A stretch of 64,000 nucleotides of DNA from Xanthomonas euvesicatoria pv. euvesicatoria (GCF_020880415.1 NZ_JAJIUJ010000068.1:39123-103122); one strand, 5' to 3'; numbered from the stretch's first letter, positions 17,378 to 26,527 are shown. Program-made: numbers and translations. The notes: a model not told the origin generated them from the sequence alone.

Positions 17378-18304
17378 TTAGCCTGATACCTCGTGTTCGG
17401 CGCTCTCCAGCACCGCAGGCAGGACGTCGACCAGGAACTCGATCAAGGCGCGCACGCCTGGCGCCAGTCCGCGACGCGAGGGATACACGGCGTGTAGTTG
17501 ATGCACCGGCAACGTGTGGTCGCCCAATAGCACCACCAGTTCGCCACGGGCGATGCTGCCCCTGCACAGGGCCAGCGGCAACTGCGCCACGCCCATGCCG
17601 GCCAGCGCCGCTTGGTGCAGCAGCTCGACATCCTCGGTGAACAGGCGCGAACGGTAGTCCACCAGTTCGCTGGTGCCTTGCGGGCTGGTGAGCCGCCACC
17701 GGGGCGGCTCGCCATTGACGCCACGCGGGCCCATTCCCAGTACCTCATGCAGTGCCGCGGCAGAGGCGAACGGCCCATGCGCGTGCACGAACCCGGGGCT
17801 TGCCACCAACGCCTGCCGGCTGACGCCGAACGAGCGCAGGATCAAGCCGGAATCGTCCAGGCTCGAACGCACCCGTATCGCCACGTCGATGCCTTCGGCA
17901 ATCAGTTCCACCCGTCGACTGGTCAGCTCCAGATCGACCTGCACATCCGGATGCGCCAACAAAAACCGCGGCAAGAGCTTGGCCAGAAACAGATGCGCCA
18001 CACCGGTCGGGCAGCTCACGCGGATCCGGCCGGAGGGATGCTGCGTGGCGCGCTCGGCCACATCCAGCGCCCATTGCGCCGAGCGGGTGATGGATTTGCA
18101 GTGCGTATAGAACTCGGCACCGACCTCGGTGAGGCTGACCGCACGGGTTGAACGCTGCAACAGCCGCACGCCCAGGCGTTGCTCCAGATCTGCCACCCGC
18201 CGACTGACCTTGGAGCGGGGAAACCCCAACGCGCGACCGGCCGCCGAGAAGCTGCCGTGGTCGACCACTGCCACCAGCAGCGCGAAGTCGTTGAGGTCTT
18301 CCAT
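17378..18304 (-). CDS. LysR-family regulator, divergent from azoreductase
   Basis: This 308-aa LysR protein starts MEDLNDFALLVAVV and has a winged helix-turn-helix (SFSAAGRALGFPRSKVSRRV) followed by a LysR substrate-binding domain from about residue 90. The ATG at 18304 is chosen because it is the usual LysR N-terminus; a 73-residue in-frame extension would read through the divergent gap. It very probably regulates the azoreductase/YciI pair through the palindrome at 18337-18355. Regulators of this group often respond to quinones or electrophiles; that is inference. Confidence 0.92.
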   Translation of the reverse strand: MEDLNDFALLVAVVDHGSFSAAGRALGFPRSKVSRRVADLEQRLGVRLLQRSTRAVSLTEVGAEFYTHCKSITRSAQWALDVAERATQHPSGRIRVSCPTGVAHLFLAKLLPRFLLAHPDVQVDLELTSRRVELIAEGIDVAIRVRSSLDDSGLILRSFGVSRQALVASPGFVHAHGPFASAAALHEVLGMGPRGVNGEPPRWRLTSPQGTSELVDYRSRLFTEDVELLHQAALAGMGVAQLPLALCRGSIARGELVVLLGDHTLPVHQLHAVYPSRRGLAPGVRALIEFLVDVLPAVLESAEHEVSG

Positions 18305-18336
18305 CTGAATCCAACCCCACGCAAGGAGGCCGTCAT

Positions 18337-18355
18337 TGTCCTGCCAGGCAGGACA
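18337..18355. promoter_or_regulatory. Palindromic operator in the lysR/azoR divergent gap
   Basis: TGTCCTGCC-A-GGCAGGACA is a perfect 9-bp inverted repeat with a one-base centre. It starts 33 bases upstream of the LysR start codon. A GTTTGTC half-site-like stretch follows. This is a strong candidate binding site for the adjacent LysR protein. Confidence 0.65.
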
Positions 18356-18436
18356 GTTTGTCATCCGCCAGCGGCCTACCTGCGCCCGAGGGCGCTTCGT
18401 AGAGTGCCGCCACCGACCACAGCACACGAGCCCACC

Positions 18437-19087
18437 ATGCGCTTGCTCCATCTCGATTCCAGCATCCTGACCGACACGTCGGTCTCCCGCCAGCTCACCG
18501 CCCAGGTGGTGCAGGACCTGCACGCAGCGATTGACGATCTACACGCCACCTATCGCGACCTTGCCGCGGTTCCCATCGCGCACCTTTCCGGCGCGATTGC
18601 TGCCGGCTTCCGCCCGCTGCCGCAACCAGCCAGCGACGCGGCATTGGTGGCCGAACATGCATTGTCCGAGCAACTGGTGGACGAATTCCTCGCCAGCGAC
18701 ATCGTGGTGATCGGCGCGCCGATGTACAACTTTTCGGTGCCGACCCAACTCAAGGCCTGGATCGATCGCATCGCCCAGCCCGGCCGTACGTTTCGTTATA
18801 CCGCTAACGGGCCCGAAGGCCTGGCCGGCGGCAAGCAGCTGATCGTGGCGTCCTCGCGCGGGGGCATGTACACGCAAGGGCCGATGGCCTCACTGGATTT
18901 TCAGGAGGCGTATCTGACCGCAACGTTCGGCTTTCTGGGCGTGCGCGACGTGCACTTCGTGCGCGCGGAAAATCAGTCGCGTGGTCCGGAGCCGGCCGCG
19001 GCCGCATTGATCAGTGCGCAGGCCTCCATTGCCGATGTCGTGCGCAGTGTCGGGCGCGGGGTCGCGCACGCGCGCGTGGAGGCCTGA
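18437..19087 (+). CDS. azoR: FMN-dependent NADH-azoreductase
   Basis: This 216-aa flavodoxin-fold oxidoreductase of the AzoR family has the FMN phosphate loop near the N-terminus (MRLLHLDSS...SVSRQLT). The diagnostic APMYNFSVPTQLKAWIDRI is followed by ASSRGG and a C-terminal FGFLGV. AzoR reduces azo bonds and, physiologically, quinones, using NADH in the cytoplasm. It is divergent from a LysR regulator and followed after three bases by a YciI-like gene, so the two form an operon likely induced by electrophilic stress. Confidence 0.92.
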   Translation: MRLLHLDSSILTDTSVSRQLTAQVVQDLHAAIDDLHATYRDLAAVPIAHLSGAIAAGFRPLPQPASDAALVAEHALSEQLVDEFLASDIVVIGAPMYNFSVPTQLKAWIDRIAQPGRTFRYTANGPEGLAGGKQLIVASSRGGMYTQGPMASLDFQEAYLTATFGFLGVRDVHFVRAENQSRGPEPAAAALISAQASIADVVRSVGRGVAHARVEA

Positions 19088-19090
19088 GCC

Positions 19091-19375
19091 ATGTTGCATC
19101 TCATCACCCTCACCTATCGCGTCGCCCCGCCGGCACTGGCCGCACATCTGGACGCCCACAAGCAGTGCTTGCGGGAGCACATCGATACTGGGCTATTCCT
19201 CGCGGCCGGCCCATCGGCCGATGGTCTTGGCGGCATCGTGCTAGCCCACCACACCGATGCGTCGGCACTGGATCGGGTTGTGGCGCAAGACCCGTTCGTG
19301 CTGCATCAGTTGGTGGATGTCGGCATACGCCGCTTCGAGCCAGCACTGCGCGCCAAAGGGTTTTTGCCCGGTTGA
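19091..19375 (+). CDS. YciI-like protein
   Basis: This 94-aa protein matches the YciI/ferredoxin-like alpha-beta fold: AAHLDAHKQCLREHIDTGLFLAAGP with a conserved His-Asp pattern, followed by DPFVLHQLVD and F-x-P near the end. Its start is three bases after the azoreductase stop, so it is cotranscribed with it. Family members include a muconolactone-type or dehydrochlorinase-related fold, but most have no assigned reaction. Confidence 0.85.
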   Translation: MLHLITLTYRVAPPALAAHLDAHKQCLREHIDTGLFLAAGPSADGLGGIVLAHHTDASALDRVVAQDPFVLHQLVDVGIRRFEPALRAKGFLPG

Positions 19376-19442
19376 ACGAGACCATACCGGTGGAATGCGA
19401 CGCCACGGCAGGTCATTCGTCGTAGCGACACAGGCGTCGCTG

Positions 19443-19814
19443 TCAATTGAGACCTGCAGGCGTGTCGACGCTTGCAGGCCGGGGCGCATGGCCGCTTGCC
19501 GCAAACCACGCAGCGTACGGGGTGTTCTTGACCAGATGCCGGTTGAAATCCTTGGCACCATCGGTCCACCACACCGCGCCGCGTTCACCCAAGGCGACCT
19601 TGGCTGCATCGGCCGCACCGCGCGCGGCCAACAGGCGTTGTGCATCGTCGTCGCGCTTGGCGGCCTTGACCGCGCGTCGCGCATCCATGAGTGCACTGAC
19701 CAACGCGGCACGCACCTCTTCGCTCAGGTGCGGGTTGCTGGCGCGCCACAGGCGCTCTCGCACGATGAGGTAACGGCCGTCGGGCGTCGTGAGGGGCGTG
19801 GTCGCGGCAGTCAT
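19443..19814 (-). CDS. Hypothetical protein (123 aa)
   Basis: I do not recognise this protein. It is soluble and helical in the middle (VRAALVSALMDARRAVKAAKRDDD...). Its C-terminal part contains GAVWWTDGAKDFNRHLVKNTPYAAWF, which reads like a genuine conserved segment. There is no signal peptide. It lies downstream of the DUF1653 gene on the same strand and could be cotranscribed with it. Confidence 0.65.
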   Translation of the reverse strand: MTAATTPLTTPDGRYLIVRERLWRASNPHLSEEVRAALVSALMDARRAVKAAKRDDDAQRLLAARGAADAAKVALGERGAVWWTDGAKDFNRHLVKNTPYAAWFAASGHAPRPASVDTPAGLN

Positions 19815-19868
19815 CGCGCGCTCAAGGCCAGGCGTACGGTTGCCGCATCGCGGCAGTGCGTGCGGCGC

Positions 19869-20099
19869 TCACTCCACGCGTTCGAAGCGAGCGCGGGCAA
19901 CACCGTCCACCTCGACCTGCTCGACGAACATCGCATACGGGCGCACCCACAACCCGATATCGCGCTCCAGTGGCCGATACAGCACCAGCGGCTCCAGGGT
20001 TTCGCTGCTGCGCACCACACCGAGCACCTCATAGCGGCCGCCTTTGAAATGACGGTACTCGCCCAGTGCGATGGAAGGTAACGGCGGCAGGGTGTCCAT
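19869..20099 (-). CDS. DUF1653 domain protein
   Basis: This 76-aa protein fits DUF1653 well over its whole length: LGEYRHFKGGRYEVLGVVRSSET, then LVLYRPLERDIGLWVRPYAMFVEQVE. The family is small, beta-rich and of unknown function, often found alone or next to nucleotide or nucleic-acid genes. The start at 20099 gives the normal family length. Confidence 0.88.
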   Translation of the reverse strand: MDTLPPLPSIALGEYRHFKGGRYEVLGVVRSSETLEPLVLYRPLERDIGLWVRPYAMFVEQVEVDGVARARFERVE

Positions 20100-20381
20100 G
20101 GCGGTATCAACGCGATCGAAAGGCCCTGGAGTTTAGGACCGCACGCAATGTGTGGCGAGCCGGCTTGTGTTGACGCTGCCCGCCGGCGGTCGATGACGGA
20201 CATCCACACGCCTTGCATTCTCGGCAGGCCGGGTCCGCCGTGTCGCTGGCGCCTGCCTTGAAAGAGGAGGACCGGCCGCCACTGCAGCGGCGGCCATGGC
20301 ACCTCGCGCCGTCGACAGCATCGGGGCCTGTCGTGCGCCGTCGGGGCTCGCCGCAATCGCGTGCGTCCCGCAGAAGCAACC

Positions 20382-20564
20382 TCAGGTGTCCTCTTCGTCC
20401 TCTTCGTCCTCATCCAGTTCGTCCTCGATGCTGTCGTCGTCATCGATTTCGCTGTCCTGCGCAGGCCCGTCCTGCAGCAGATCCTCATTCTTGCCCGGCG
20501 CCTTGACGCCGTTGGGTGGCGTCGGGTCGTCGATACCCCGGTTGGCATTCTGGTTGTTGTTCAT
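20382..20564 (-). CDS. Small highly acidic protein (60 aa)
   Basis: This 60-aa protein begins MNNNQNANRGIDDP and ends in an almost unbroken Asp/Glu tail from about residue 38 (DDDDSIEDELDEDEEDEEDT). It follows a GGGAG ribosome-binding site. It is probably disordered and could be a histone-like or DNA-mimic protein, a metal buffer or a stress protein; none of these can be shown. The TCTTCG-rich coding repeat is visible at 20382-20425. Confidence 0.65.
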   Translation of the reverse strand: MNNNQNANRGIDDPTPPNGVKAPGKNEDLLQDGPAQDSEIDDDDSIEDELDEDEEDEEDT

Positions 20565-20761
20565 GGTCAGCTCCCGCGGCAGAAGACCGCCTGCCCACCC
20601 TCCTCCCGGCCCTGTGATGCGCACGTGTGCCGCACCCAAAAAATGCGCCGTTCATCGCAGTATCTGAACCATTGTGGCTCGGCGCAGGGTCGCCCCGCGC
20701 CGGCCTGCATCCGCGTATCGCCTCTCCCCGTAGACAGCAGGACGCCTACCGAGGAAACACC

Positions 20762-21007
20762 ATGCCGAGCTTGATCTGCGATTTGGAAGACCTGCTCGCC
20801 TCCTGGAAGGCCGAAGCACGCACCTTCGACGCCTGCGACATGCCGGCCTCTGCACTGGCCTTCCGCGATTGCCATCGTCGCCTGTCCGCGTTGCTGGACG
20901 CGCATGCACGCCAATCGGCCTCGCCGACAGCCGCGCTGGTTGGGCATGAGCAGCCCAGCTCAGTGACCGAGCTGCAGCCGCGCGCCATCGCGCCGATGGG
21001 TTCCTAG
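20762..21007 (+). CDS. Hypothetical protein (81 aa)
   Basis: This unrecognised 81-aa soluble protein starts [15 protein letters not shown] and has a helical N-terminal two-thirds ([15 protein letters not shown]). GAGGAAAC precedes the ATG. The last 48 bases overlap, tail to tail, the 3' end of the SulP transporter gene on the other strand, so the C-terminus may be only loosely constrained. Confidence 0.55.
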   Translation: MPSLICDLEDLLASWKAEARTFDACDMPASALAFRDCHRRLSALLDAHARQSASPTAALVGHEQPSSVTELQPRAIAPMGS

Positions 21008-22438
21008 GGTGTCGATCAGCGCGTTGCTGGCCTGATTCGCGCCAGCTACCTCGACCTCGGCGCCGTGCGCGCGCAATTTGAACACCACCCGATCCAGCGC
21101 CGCTACCGCACTGATGTCCCAGAAATGCGCGTGGCGCAGATCGATCAGCACCTTCGGCGGCGTGCCGAGGAAATCGAAGCTGGCGACGAATTGCCCGGCC
21201 GATGCGAAGAATACCTGGCCGCGCACCGCATACACGCGTACCCCATCGTCACCATCGCTGGCCTGCACCTGCAGCATGCGCCCGACCTTGCGCGCGAAGA
21301 ACAGTGCCGACAGCAGGACGCCGGCCAACACGCCGCGCGCCAGATCGTGCGTCCAGACCGTGACCACGACGGTGCCCAGCATCACCACCGACGAACTTGC
21401 CGGGTGCCTGCGCAGATCGCGCAGCGACCCCCAGTTAAAGGTGCCGATGCTGACCATGATCATCACCGCCACCAATGCCGCCATCGGAATCTGGCGCACC
21501 CAGGCCGCGCCATAGACCACCATCAGCAGCAGGACGACGCCGGCCACCAGGCACGACAAGCGCCCACGTCCGCCCGAGCGCACATTGATGACCGACTGCC
21601 CGATCATCGCGCAGCCAGCCATGCCACCGAAGCAGCCCGCCACCATGTTCGCCAGTCCTTGACCTGCGCATTCGCGGTTGCGCTGCGATGGGGTATCGGT
21701 CAGGTCTTCGACAATCTGCGCCGTCATCAACGACTCCAGCAAGCCGACCACCGCCAGCGTCGTCGATACCGGCAGCAGGATGCGCAGGCTGTCCCATGTC
21801 AGCGGCACGTCCGGCAGCAAAAATACCGGCAGGCTCTCAGGCAGGTGGCCCATGTCGCCCACGTGCCGGAGATCGAGATGCCAGTACGCGCATGCCGCCG
21901 TCAACACCACAATCGCGACCAGCGGCGAAGGAATCGCCGTGGTGACGCGCGGGAGCAGATAGATGATGACCAATGCCGCTGCACACACCGCATACACCGG
22001 CCATGGCATGCCGACCAACTCCGGCAGCTGTGCCAGGAAGATCAGAATTGCCAATGCGTTGACGAAGCCAGTGATCACCGAGCGCGAGACAAAACGCATC
22101 AATGCGCCCAGACGCAATGCGGCTGCAATCAGCTGCAGCACGCCCGCCAGCACGGTCGCCGCCAGCAGGTACTGCACCCCATGGTCCTTGACCACATTCA
22201 CCATCAACAACGCCATGGCACCGGTGGCGGCAGAAATCATGCCTGGCCGACCACCGGCGATCGAAGTCACCACTGCAAGACAGAACGCCGCGTAGAGCCC
22301 AACCTTGGGATCGACGCCGGCAATGATCGAAAACGCGATGGCTTCGGGAATCAGCGCAAGCGCGACCACGATGCCGGCGAGCACATCGCCACGCACGTTG
22401 CCGAGCCATTGCTGGCGCAACGGGAAACTTCTGGACAT
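20960..22438 (-). CDS. SulP-family anion transporter with STAS domain
   Basis: This 492-aa inner-membrane transporter has an N-terminal SulP core with 10 or more membrane segments ([21 protein letters not shown], then [10 protein letters not shown]). A cytoplasmic STAS domain starts at about residue 390 ([21 protein letters not shown]). The family moves sulfate, bicarbonate or other anions, often with Na+ or H+. The [25 protein letters not shown] signature is present. The ATG at 22438 is chosen ([13 protein letters not shown]) over an in-frame start at 22492. It is a single gene. Confidence 0.92.
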   Translation of the reverse strand: MSRSFPLRQQWLGNVRGDVLAGIVVALALIPEAIAFSIIAGVDPKVGLYAAFCLAVVTSIAGGRPGMISAATGAMALLMVNVVKDHGVQYLLAATVLAGVLQLIAAALRLGALMRFVSRSVITGFVNALAILIFLAQLPELVGMPWPVYAVCAAALVIIYLLPRVTTAIPSPLVAIVVLTAACAYWHLDLRHVGDMGHLPESLPVFLLPDVPLTWDSLRILLPVSTTLAVVGLLESLMTAQIVEDLTDTPSQRNRECAGQGLANMVAGCFGGMAGCAMIGQSVINVRSGGRGRLSCLVAGVVLLLMVVYGAAWVRQIPMAALVAVMIMVSIGTFNWGSLRDLRRHPASSSVVMLGTVVVTVWTHDLARGVLAGVLLSALFFARKVGRMLQVQASDGDDGVRVYAVRGQVFFASAGQFVASFDFLGTPPKVLIDLRHAHFWDISAVAALDRVVFKLRAHGAEVEVAGANQASNALIDTLGTHRRDGARLQLGH

Positions 22439-22700
22439 TGAACGACTCCGTGCGCCGGCAACCACACGGCGCATTACATGCACGTCAAACACCTGGACCT
22501 TCGCAGCAACTGCGAGCGCGTAAGGCCTGAGGTCAGGGTGGTGTCATGTGTCCAAGGAGATCGTTCTTGAGCAGTGGCGATACTAACGCGCTCAGGCTAG
22601 CCCGAACAACCCGACGCTGCGCCTGTGTCTGCGCATCGAACATCAGACACAGATCAACGATGCGCACGCATGCGCGTAGCCGTTGCTGGCAGCGCGCGGC

Positions 22701-24497
22701 TCAGTCGTCGCTAGCCACGCGTTCGCCCATCAGTTCACGCTCGCGCTTTTCCAGTTCTTCGGCGTAGCGCTTGCGCACGAATCCCTCCGACAGCACGCCC
22801 AGTACCTTGCGATCGCTGTCGATCACGGCCAACTCGTCGGCCTGTGTCGTATCGAAGACCTTCATGATCGCCACGATGTCGGTGTCGGCCAGCAGCGCCG
22901 CATCGCGGTGCTTGGCATAGTCGCCGACCGGCGCGTCCAGCTGCACATTGTCGGCGTACAGCACGGCCAGCGGCACCACGCCGGCGTAGTGTCCGTCTGC
23001 ATCTTCCAGCACCACGCGTTGCGTGGAGCCCAACGGGAACCGCCGCCGGAATTCGGCCACGCTGATGTCGTGCGCGGTGTGGTTGGCATCCTTGCGCATC
23101 ATCTTGCCAGCCGACAGATTGCGCACCCAGCCCACATCGCGCGCACTGCGGATGTTTTCGCCGCGCAGATGCAGCCGCCAGGTGGAGAACGAATAACCGA
23201 ACACCTGCCGCACCACGGTATTGGCCACCAGCACCGCCGCCATCACTGCGCTGGCCAGCACGAAATCGTGCGTGCCTTCCAGGATCAACATGGCCATGGT
23301 CATCGGCGCGCCAACGATGGCCGCCGCCAATGCAGCCATGCCCACCAGCGATGCACTGGTGGTGTCCACCACTGCAGCGCCCAGCAACAGGTTCAGGCTC
23401 ACCGCGAACAGGCTGCCCACCAGCGAGCCCATGAACAACGAGGCGAAGAACAGACCGCCGCGGAAGCCGAAACCCAGCGAAATTCCCGACGCAATGCACT
23501 TGAGCACCAACAGGATGGCGAGCACCTGCAAGGTACTGCTGCTGGTCAGGTCCAGATGCAATGCGCCATGCCCCGAGGACAGCACCTGCGGCGAATACAG
23601 CGCCAACGGAATCAGCAGCAACCCACCGATGACCGGGCGCCCCCACACCGGCAGATTGATGCGGCCCACGCCGCGTTCGATGCCGGCGACCAGGCGCATC
23701 ACCGCAATGCCGATCAACGCGCACGCCAGGCCCAGCGCGATGTAGACCGCATAGTCGCGCGGCTGCAATTGGTAGGCCACCGCAGCAGGCAACGAGTACG
23801 GCGCTGCGCCCAGGGCATTGGCCATGAACGCGCCAGCCAATGCGGCGGCGGCCACCGGTGCCAACGCCGATGGCGTGTAGGCACCGATGACGATCTCGAA
23901 CGCATAGAACGCACCGGCCAGCGGCGCGCCGAAGGCGCCGGCAATCGCACCGGCCGCGCCGGCGCCCACCAGCGTGCGCATGTCTGCACGCCGCACCCGC
24001 AACACGCGCCCCAGCTGCGAGCCGGCACCCGACCCCATTTGCGTGTAGGTCGCCTCCAGTCCCACCGACGCACCGAAGCCGTTGGACAACAAGGTCTGCA
24101 CCGCAACGATCAGGTTGTCGCGCATCGACATGCGCCCGCCATGCAAGGCATTGGCTTCCACCGCATCCACGAGGGGCCGCTTGCGCCGCCGCGCCATCAG
24201 CGTCACCAGACCAACCAGCAAGCCGCCCAGCGGCAACACCAGCAACTGCGTTGCCGTCATCGAGGTGGCCGTGCTGAGCCGCTGCTCGGGCGCGAGCGCG
24301 TACAGCCAGCTCTGCAGGCCATGCGCGATACCGGCCTGCAGCACCATCAATCCAGCCGCGATCAGCCCCACCAGCGCGGCCAGGGCGATGAACCAGAGAT
24401 CGTTGGCGCGCAGCTGCCTGCGCAAGCCGTCCAGCGGCCGGCGGAGTTGCGCCGCCATGGCGTGCACGGCCGGCAAGGTGTGGGAAAGTGGCTGCAT
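22701..24497 (-). CDS. ClC-family chloride channel/antiporter with CBS domains
   Basis: This 598-aa ClC-family protein has about 11-12 membrane helices in residues 30-430 and a pair of CBS-like modules at about 470-590 (DISVAEFRRRFPLG, then DTTQADELAVIDSDRKVLGVLSEG). The equivalent of the gating-glutamate motif reads GLEATYTQ instead of GREGP. The third selectivity motif reads GGLFFAS rather than G-x-F-x-P, so ion preference may differ from classical ClC exchangers. The ATG at 24497 begins the cytoplasmic N-terminus; a 73-residue in-frame extension overlaps the divergent gene's upstream region and is rejected. Confidence 0.9.
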   Translation of the reverse strand: MQPLSHTLPAVHAMAAQLRRPLDGLRRQLRANDLWFIALAALVGLIAAGLMVLQAGIAHGLQSWLYALAPEQRLSTATSMTATQLLVLPLGGLLVGLVTLMARRRKRPLVDAVEANALHGGRMSMRDNLIVAVQTLLSNGFGASVGLEATYTQMGSGAGSQLGRVLRVRRADMRTLVGAGAAGAIAGAFGAPLAGAFYAFEIVIGAYTPSALAPVAAAALAGAFMANALGAAPYSLPAAVAYQLQPRDYAVYIALGLACALIGIAVMRLVAGIERGVGRINLPVWGRPVIGGLLLIPLALYSPQVLSSGHGALHLDLTSSSTLQVLAILLVLKCIASGISLGFGFRGGLFFASLFMGSLVGSLFAVSLNLLLGAAVVDTTSASLVGMAALAAAIVGAPMTMAMLILEGTHDFVLASAVMAAVLVANTVVRQVFGYSFSTWRLHLRGENIRSARDVGWVRNLSAGKMMRKDANHTAHDISVAEFRRRFPLGSTQRVVLEDADGHYAGVVPLAVLYADNVQLDAPVGDYAKHRDAALLADTDIVAIMKVFDTTQADELAVIDSDRKVLGVLSEGFVRKRYAEELEKRERELMGERVASDD

Positions 24498-24717
24498 GGG
24501 ACCAGTGATTGCGGGGTCGGCACCGGCAGAGCCGGCGTCCGCTGTGGGCTCTAGTGTGCATGAGCGCCGCTGACCTGAGCCAATCTGGCGCGGCGATGAA
24601 ACGCGCGCCGCGCCGCAGGCGTGATTGCAGGGCCAGGCATTCAGGCGCCAGAATCGGAGCCGGCACGCGGCGCACCATGCGCGTGCGATCGTTGAGCCAC
24701 TCGAACAGGGATGCACG

Positions 24718-25263
24718 ATGCTCTACCTGCTGCTGGGCTTGATTGCCACCGAAGGCCTCTTGCTGATCACCTGGAACCGCCCCTACTTCAGCTGGGGCCT
24801 GCCGGTGTTTACACGGCGTATTGCGGTGACCCGCGATGCGTTGGCCTGCTTTTCGCTGGCGCAGGTGGAAAATGCGGTCGAGCCATCGCGCTGGCCCGAC
24901 TTGCGGTTCCATCGCCTGTCCGAAGACGTGTATGCGTTTCGCGAAACCTTCCTGTTCGTCGGCGGTGTCTATCCGATGATCATGCGCGGGCGCATCGTGA
25001 TCGACCGTCGGCAACGCGAGATCATCGTGAGCGGTTTCTGCAACTGGACCGTAGTGATGATGGTGGTTGGGTTCCTGGTTCCGGCAGCCGTCGTCAGGCC
25101 AGGGGCCACGCTGATGTTCGCGGGACTTCTCATGCTGTCCTATCTGCTGCAACGCAGCCGTTTCATCAGTGTCGAAGCGGCCGTGCGCATGCTTCTGCAC
25201 ACCAACACCACCCCGCTGATTCCGCGCCGGCCAGAGGCGACGCCGCGCGTCCCGGCCGACTGA
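24718..25263 (+). CDS. Membrane protein of unknown function (181 aa)
   Basis: This 181-aa protein has an N-terminal hydrophobic helix (MLYLLLGLIATEGLLLI). A soluble middle portion of about 100 residues (DLRFHRLSEDVYAFRETF) is followed by two C-terminal membrane segments at about 105-145. I do not recognise the family. It is divergent from the ClC gene and convergent with the methionine aminopeptidase gene. The start at 24718 is placed at the hydrophobic helix; a further in-frame extension upstream is arginine-rich and unlikely. Confidence 0.7.
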   Translation: MLYLLLGLIATEGLLLITWNRPYFSWGLPVFTRRIAVTRDALACFSLAQVENAVEPSRWPDLRFHRLSEDVYAFRETFLFVGGVYPMIMRGRIVIDRRQREIIVSGFCNWTVVMMVVGFLVPAAVVRPGATLMFAGLLMLSYLLQRSRFISVEAAVRMLLHTNTTPLIPRRPEATPRVPAD

Positions 25264-25293
25264 CAGCCGCCTGACGCCATGCGTTGCGGTGCG

Positions 25294-26070
25294 TCACTCC
25301 ACCACGCACAGCGGCACTTCGGCGGGCCGCAAGGTCAACACACGTACGCCAGTGCGCGTCACCGCCACGGTATGTTCGAACTGCGCCGACAACCTGCCAT
25401 CGCGCGTATGCACCGGCCACTGATCCGGTTGCGAACGGATCGCCGCACGGCCCTGGTTGATCATCGGCTCGATGGTGAACACCATGCCTTCCTGCAGTTC
25501 CAAGCCAGTGCCCGCGTGGCCGTAATGCAGAATTTGCGGGTCTTCATGCATCTCACGGCCGATGCCGTGCCCGCAGTATTCCTTGACCACGCTATAGCCG
25601 TGCGCACGCGCGTGCCGCGCAATGGCATGGCCGATATCGCCCAAGCGCGCGCCCGGGCGCACCGCTGCAATCCCTTTCCACATCGCCTGATACGTGGCCT
25701 GCACCAGGCGACGTGCCGGGTAAGCGACCTCGCCCACCAGGTACGTGGTACTGGAATCGGCGATATAGCCGTTCTTTTCCAGCGTAATGTCCAGGTTGAC
25801 GATCTGCCCGCTGCGCAACACGTCGTCGGCCGATGGCACGCCATGGCAGACCACATCGTCGATGGATGCGTTGAGTACGAACTCGAAACCGTACTGCCCC
25901 TTGCTCGCAGGCCGTGCGTCGAGCTCATCGACAATCATGCGCTCGACAAACCCGTTGAGTTCCAGCGTGCTGCGACCTTCCAGCGGCAAGCGATCCAGCG
26001 CATCGAATACCTGCGCCAGGAGCTGGCCAGACACCGCCATCAGCGCGATCTCGTCGGGCGACTTGATCAC
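25294..26070 (-). CDS. map: Type I methionine aminopeptidase
   Basis: This 258-aa cytosolic metalloprotease removes the initiator methionine. All five metal ligands and the catalytic His are in place: CHGVP, LDITLEKNGYIADSS (two Asp), CGHGIGREMHEDP, FTIEPMI and FEHTVAVT. The GTG at 26070 overlaps the stop of the upstream ParD-like gene by four bases (GTGA), which fixes the start and shows translational coupling. It starts directly at VIKSPDEIALM. This is probably a second, accessory Map paralogue, because the housekeeping map in this genus usually lies elsewhere near rpsB. Confidence 0.93.
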   Translation of the reverse strand: MIKSPDEIALMAVSGQLLAQVFDALDRLPLEGRSTLELNGFVERMIVDELDARPASKGQYGFEFVLNASIDDVVCHGVPSADDVLRSGQIVNLDITLEKNGYIADSSTTYLVGEVAYPARRLVQATYQAMWKGIAAVRPGARLGDIGHAIARHARAHGYSVVKEYCGHGIGREMHEDPQILHYGHAGTGLELQEGMVFTIEPMINQGRAAIRSQPDQWPVHTRDGRLSAQFEHTVAVTRTGVRVLTLRPAEVPLCVVE

Positions 26071-26279
26071 GCCCGGCCCGGTTTCAAGGCTTGCGGCCGT
26101 ACGCCCGCCGCGCGCAATTGTTCGGCCACGATCTGCTGAAACGTCGTGTCCGGATGCATCTCGCACAGCATGCCGACCTTGATCCAGAAATTGGCCTGCG
26201 CATTGATCGAACGGCTACTCACCGTGCACGCACGGCGCAGTTGATCGTGCAGGTCGTCGTCGATATTGACGATGCCCAT
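26067..26279 (-). CDS. ParD-like antitoxin-family protein
   Basis: This 70-aa protein matches the ParD-like family that commonly precedes map paralogues. It has a short ribbon-helix-helix-like N-terminus (MGIVNIDDDLHDQLRRACTV) and a helical C-terminal part (FWIKVGMLCEMHPD, then IVAEQLRAAGV). The ATG at 26279 follows GGGAG. The gene overlaps map by GTGA. ParD-type proteins bind their own operators, and the iterated palindrome at 26301-26330, just upstream, fits autoregulation. No ParE toxin is present, so the usual toxin-antitoxin role is doubtful; Map is the only partner. Confidence 0.85.
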   Translation of the reverse strand: MGIVNIDDDLHDQLRRACTVSSRSINAQANFWIKVGMLCEMHPDTTFQQIVAEQLRAAGVRPQALKPGRA

Positions 26280-26300
26280 GATGGCTCCCGTTTTGCGTCG

Positions 26301-26330
26301 ATATACGAATCGTATATGAAACGTATATTT
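26301..26330. promoter_or_regulatory. Iterated ATATACG operator upstream of parD-like/map
   Basis: ATATACGA-A-TCGTATAT at 26301-26317 is a perfect 8-bp palindrome. A third CGTATAT half-site follows at 26322-26328, spaced 11 bases from its predecessor. On the coding (minus) strand the order is ATATACG, ATATACG, CGTATAT, that is half-sites about one helical turn apart. It lies about 22 bases upstream of the ParD-like start codon. This is typical of operators bound cooperatively by ribbon-helix-helix dimers. Confidence 0.7.
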
Positions 26331-26527
26331 GCACGCAATCTCTCCGGGGCGGGGCGCCGTCGAGGGCGATGCCTGTCCGGCGTGTGCTGCGTGCCTTGTC
26401 GGACAGGCCCGGCAACCTCGCAGTACGGTGAGCACGGCGCAAAAGCGAACCGGCCCCGGGCCGATGCGATGCCACAACGCCCGGAAGCAAACGCCGCACA
26501 TCGCGTGAACGCCACAGGTTGCGTTCG

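Noticed and set aside
22683..24554. Plus-strand frame of 623 codons opposite the ClC gene
   Set aside because: Shadow frame of His/Gln/Arg composition; the ClC protein explains the coding periodicity.
25294..26279. Classical ParDE toxin-antitoxin module
   Set aside because: The downstream gene is a complete methionine aminopeptidase with all metal ligands, not a ParE toxin.
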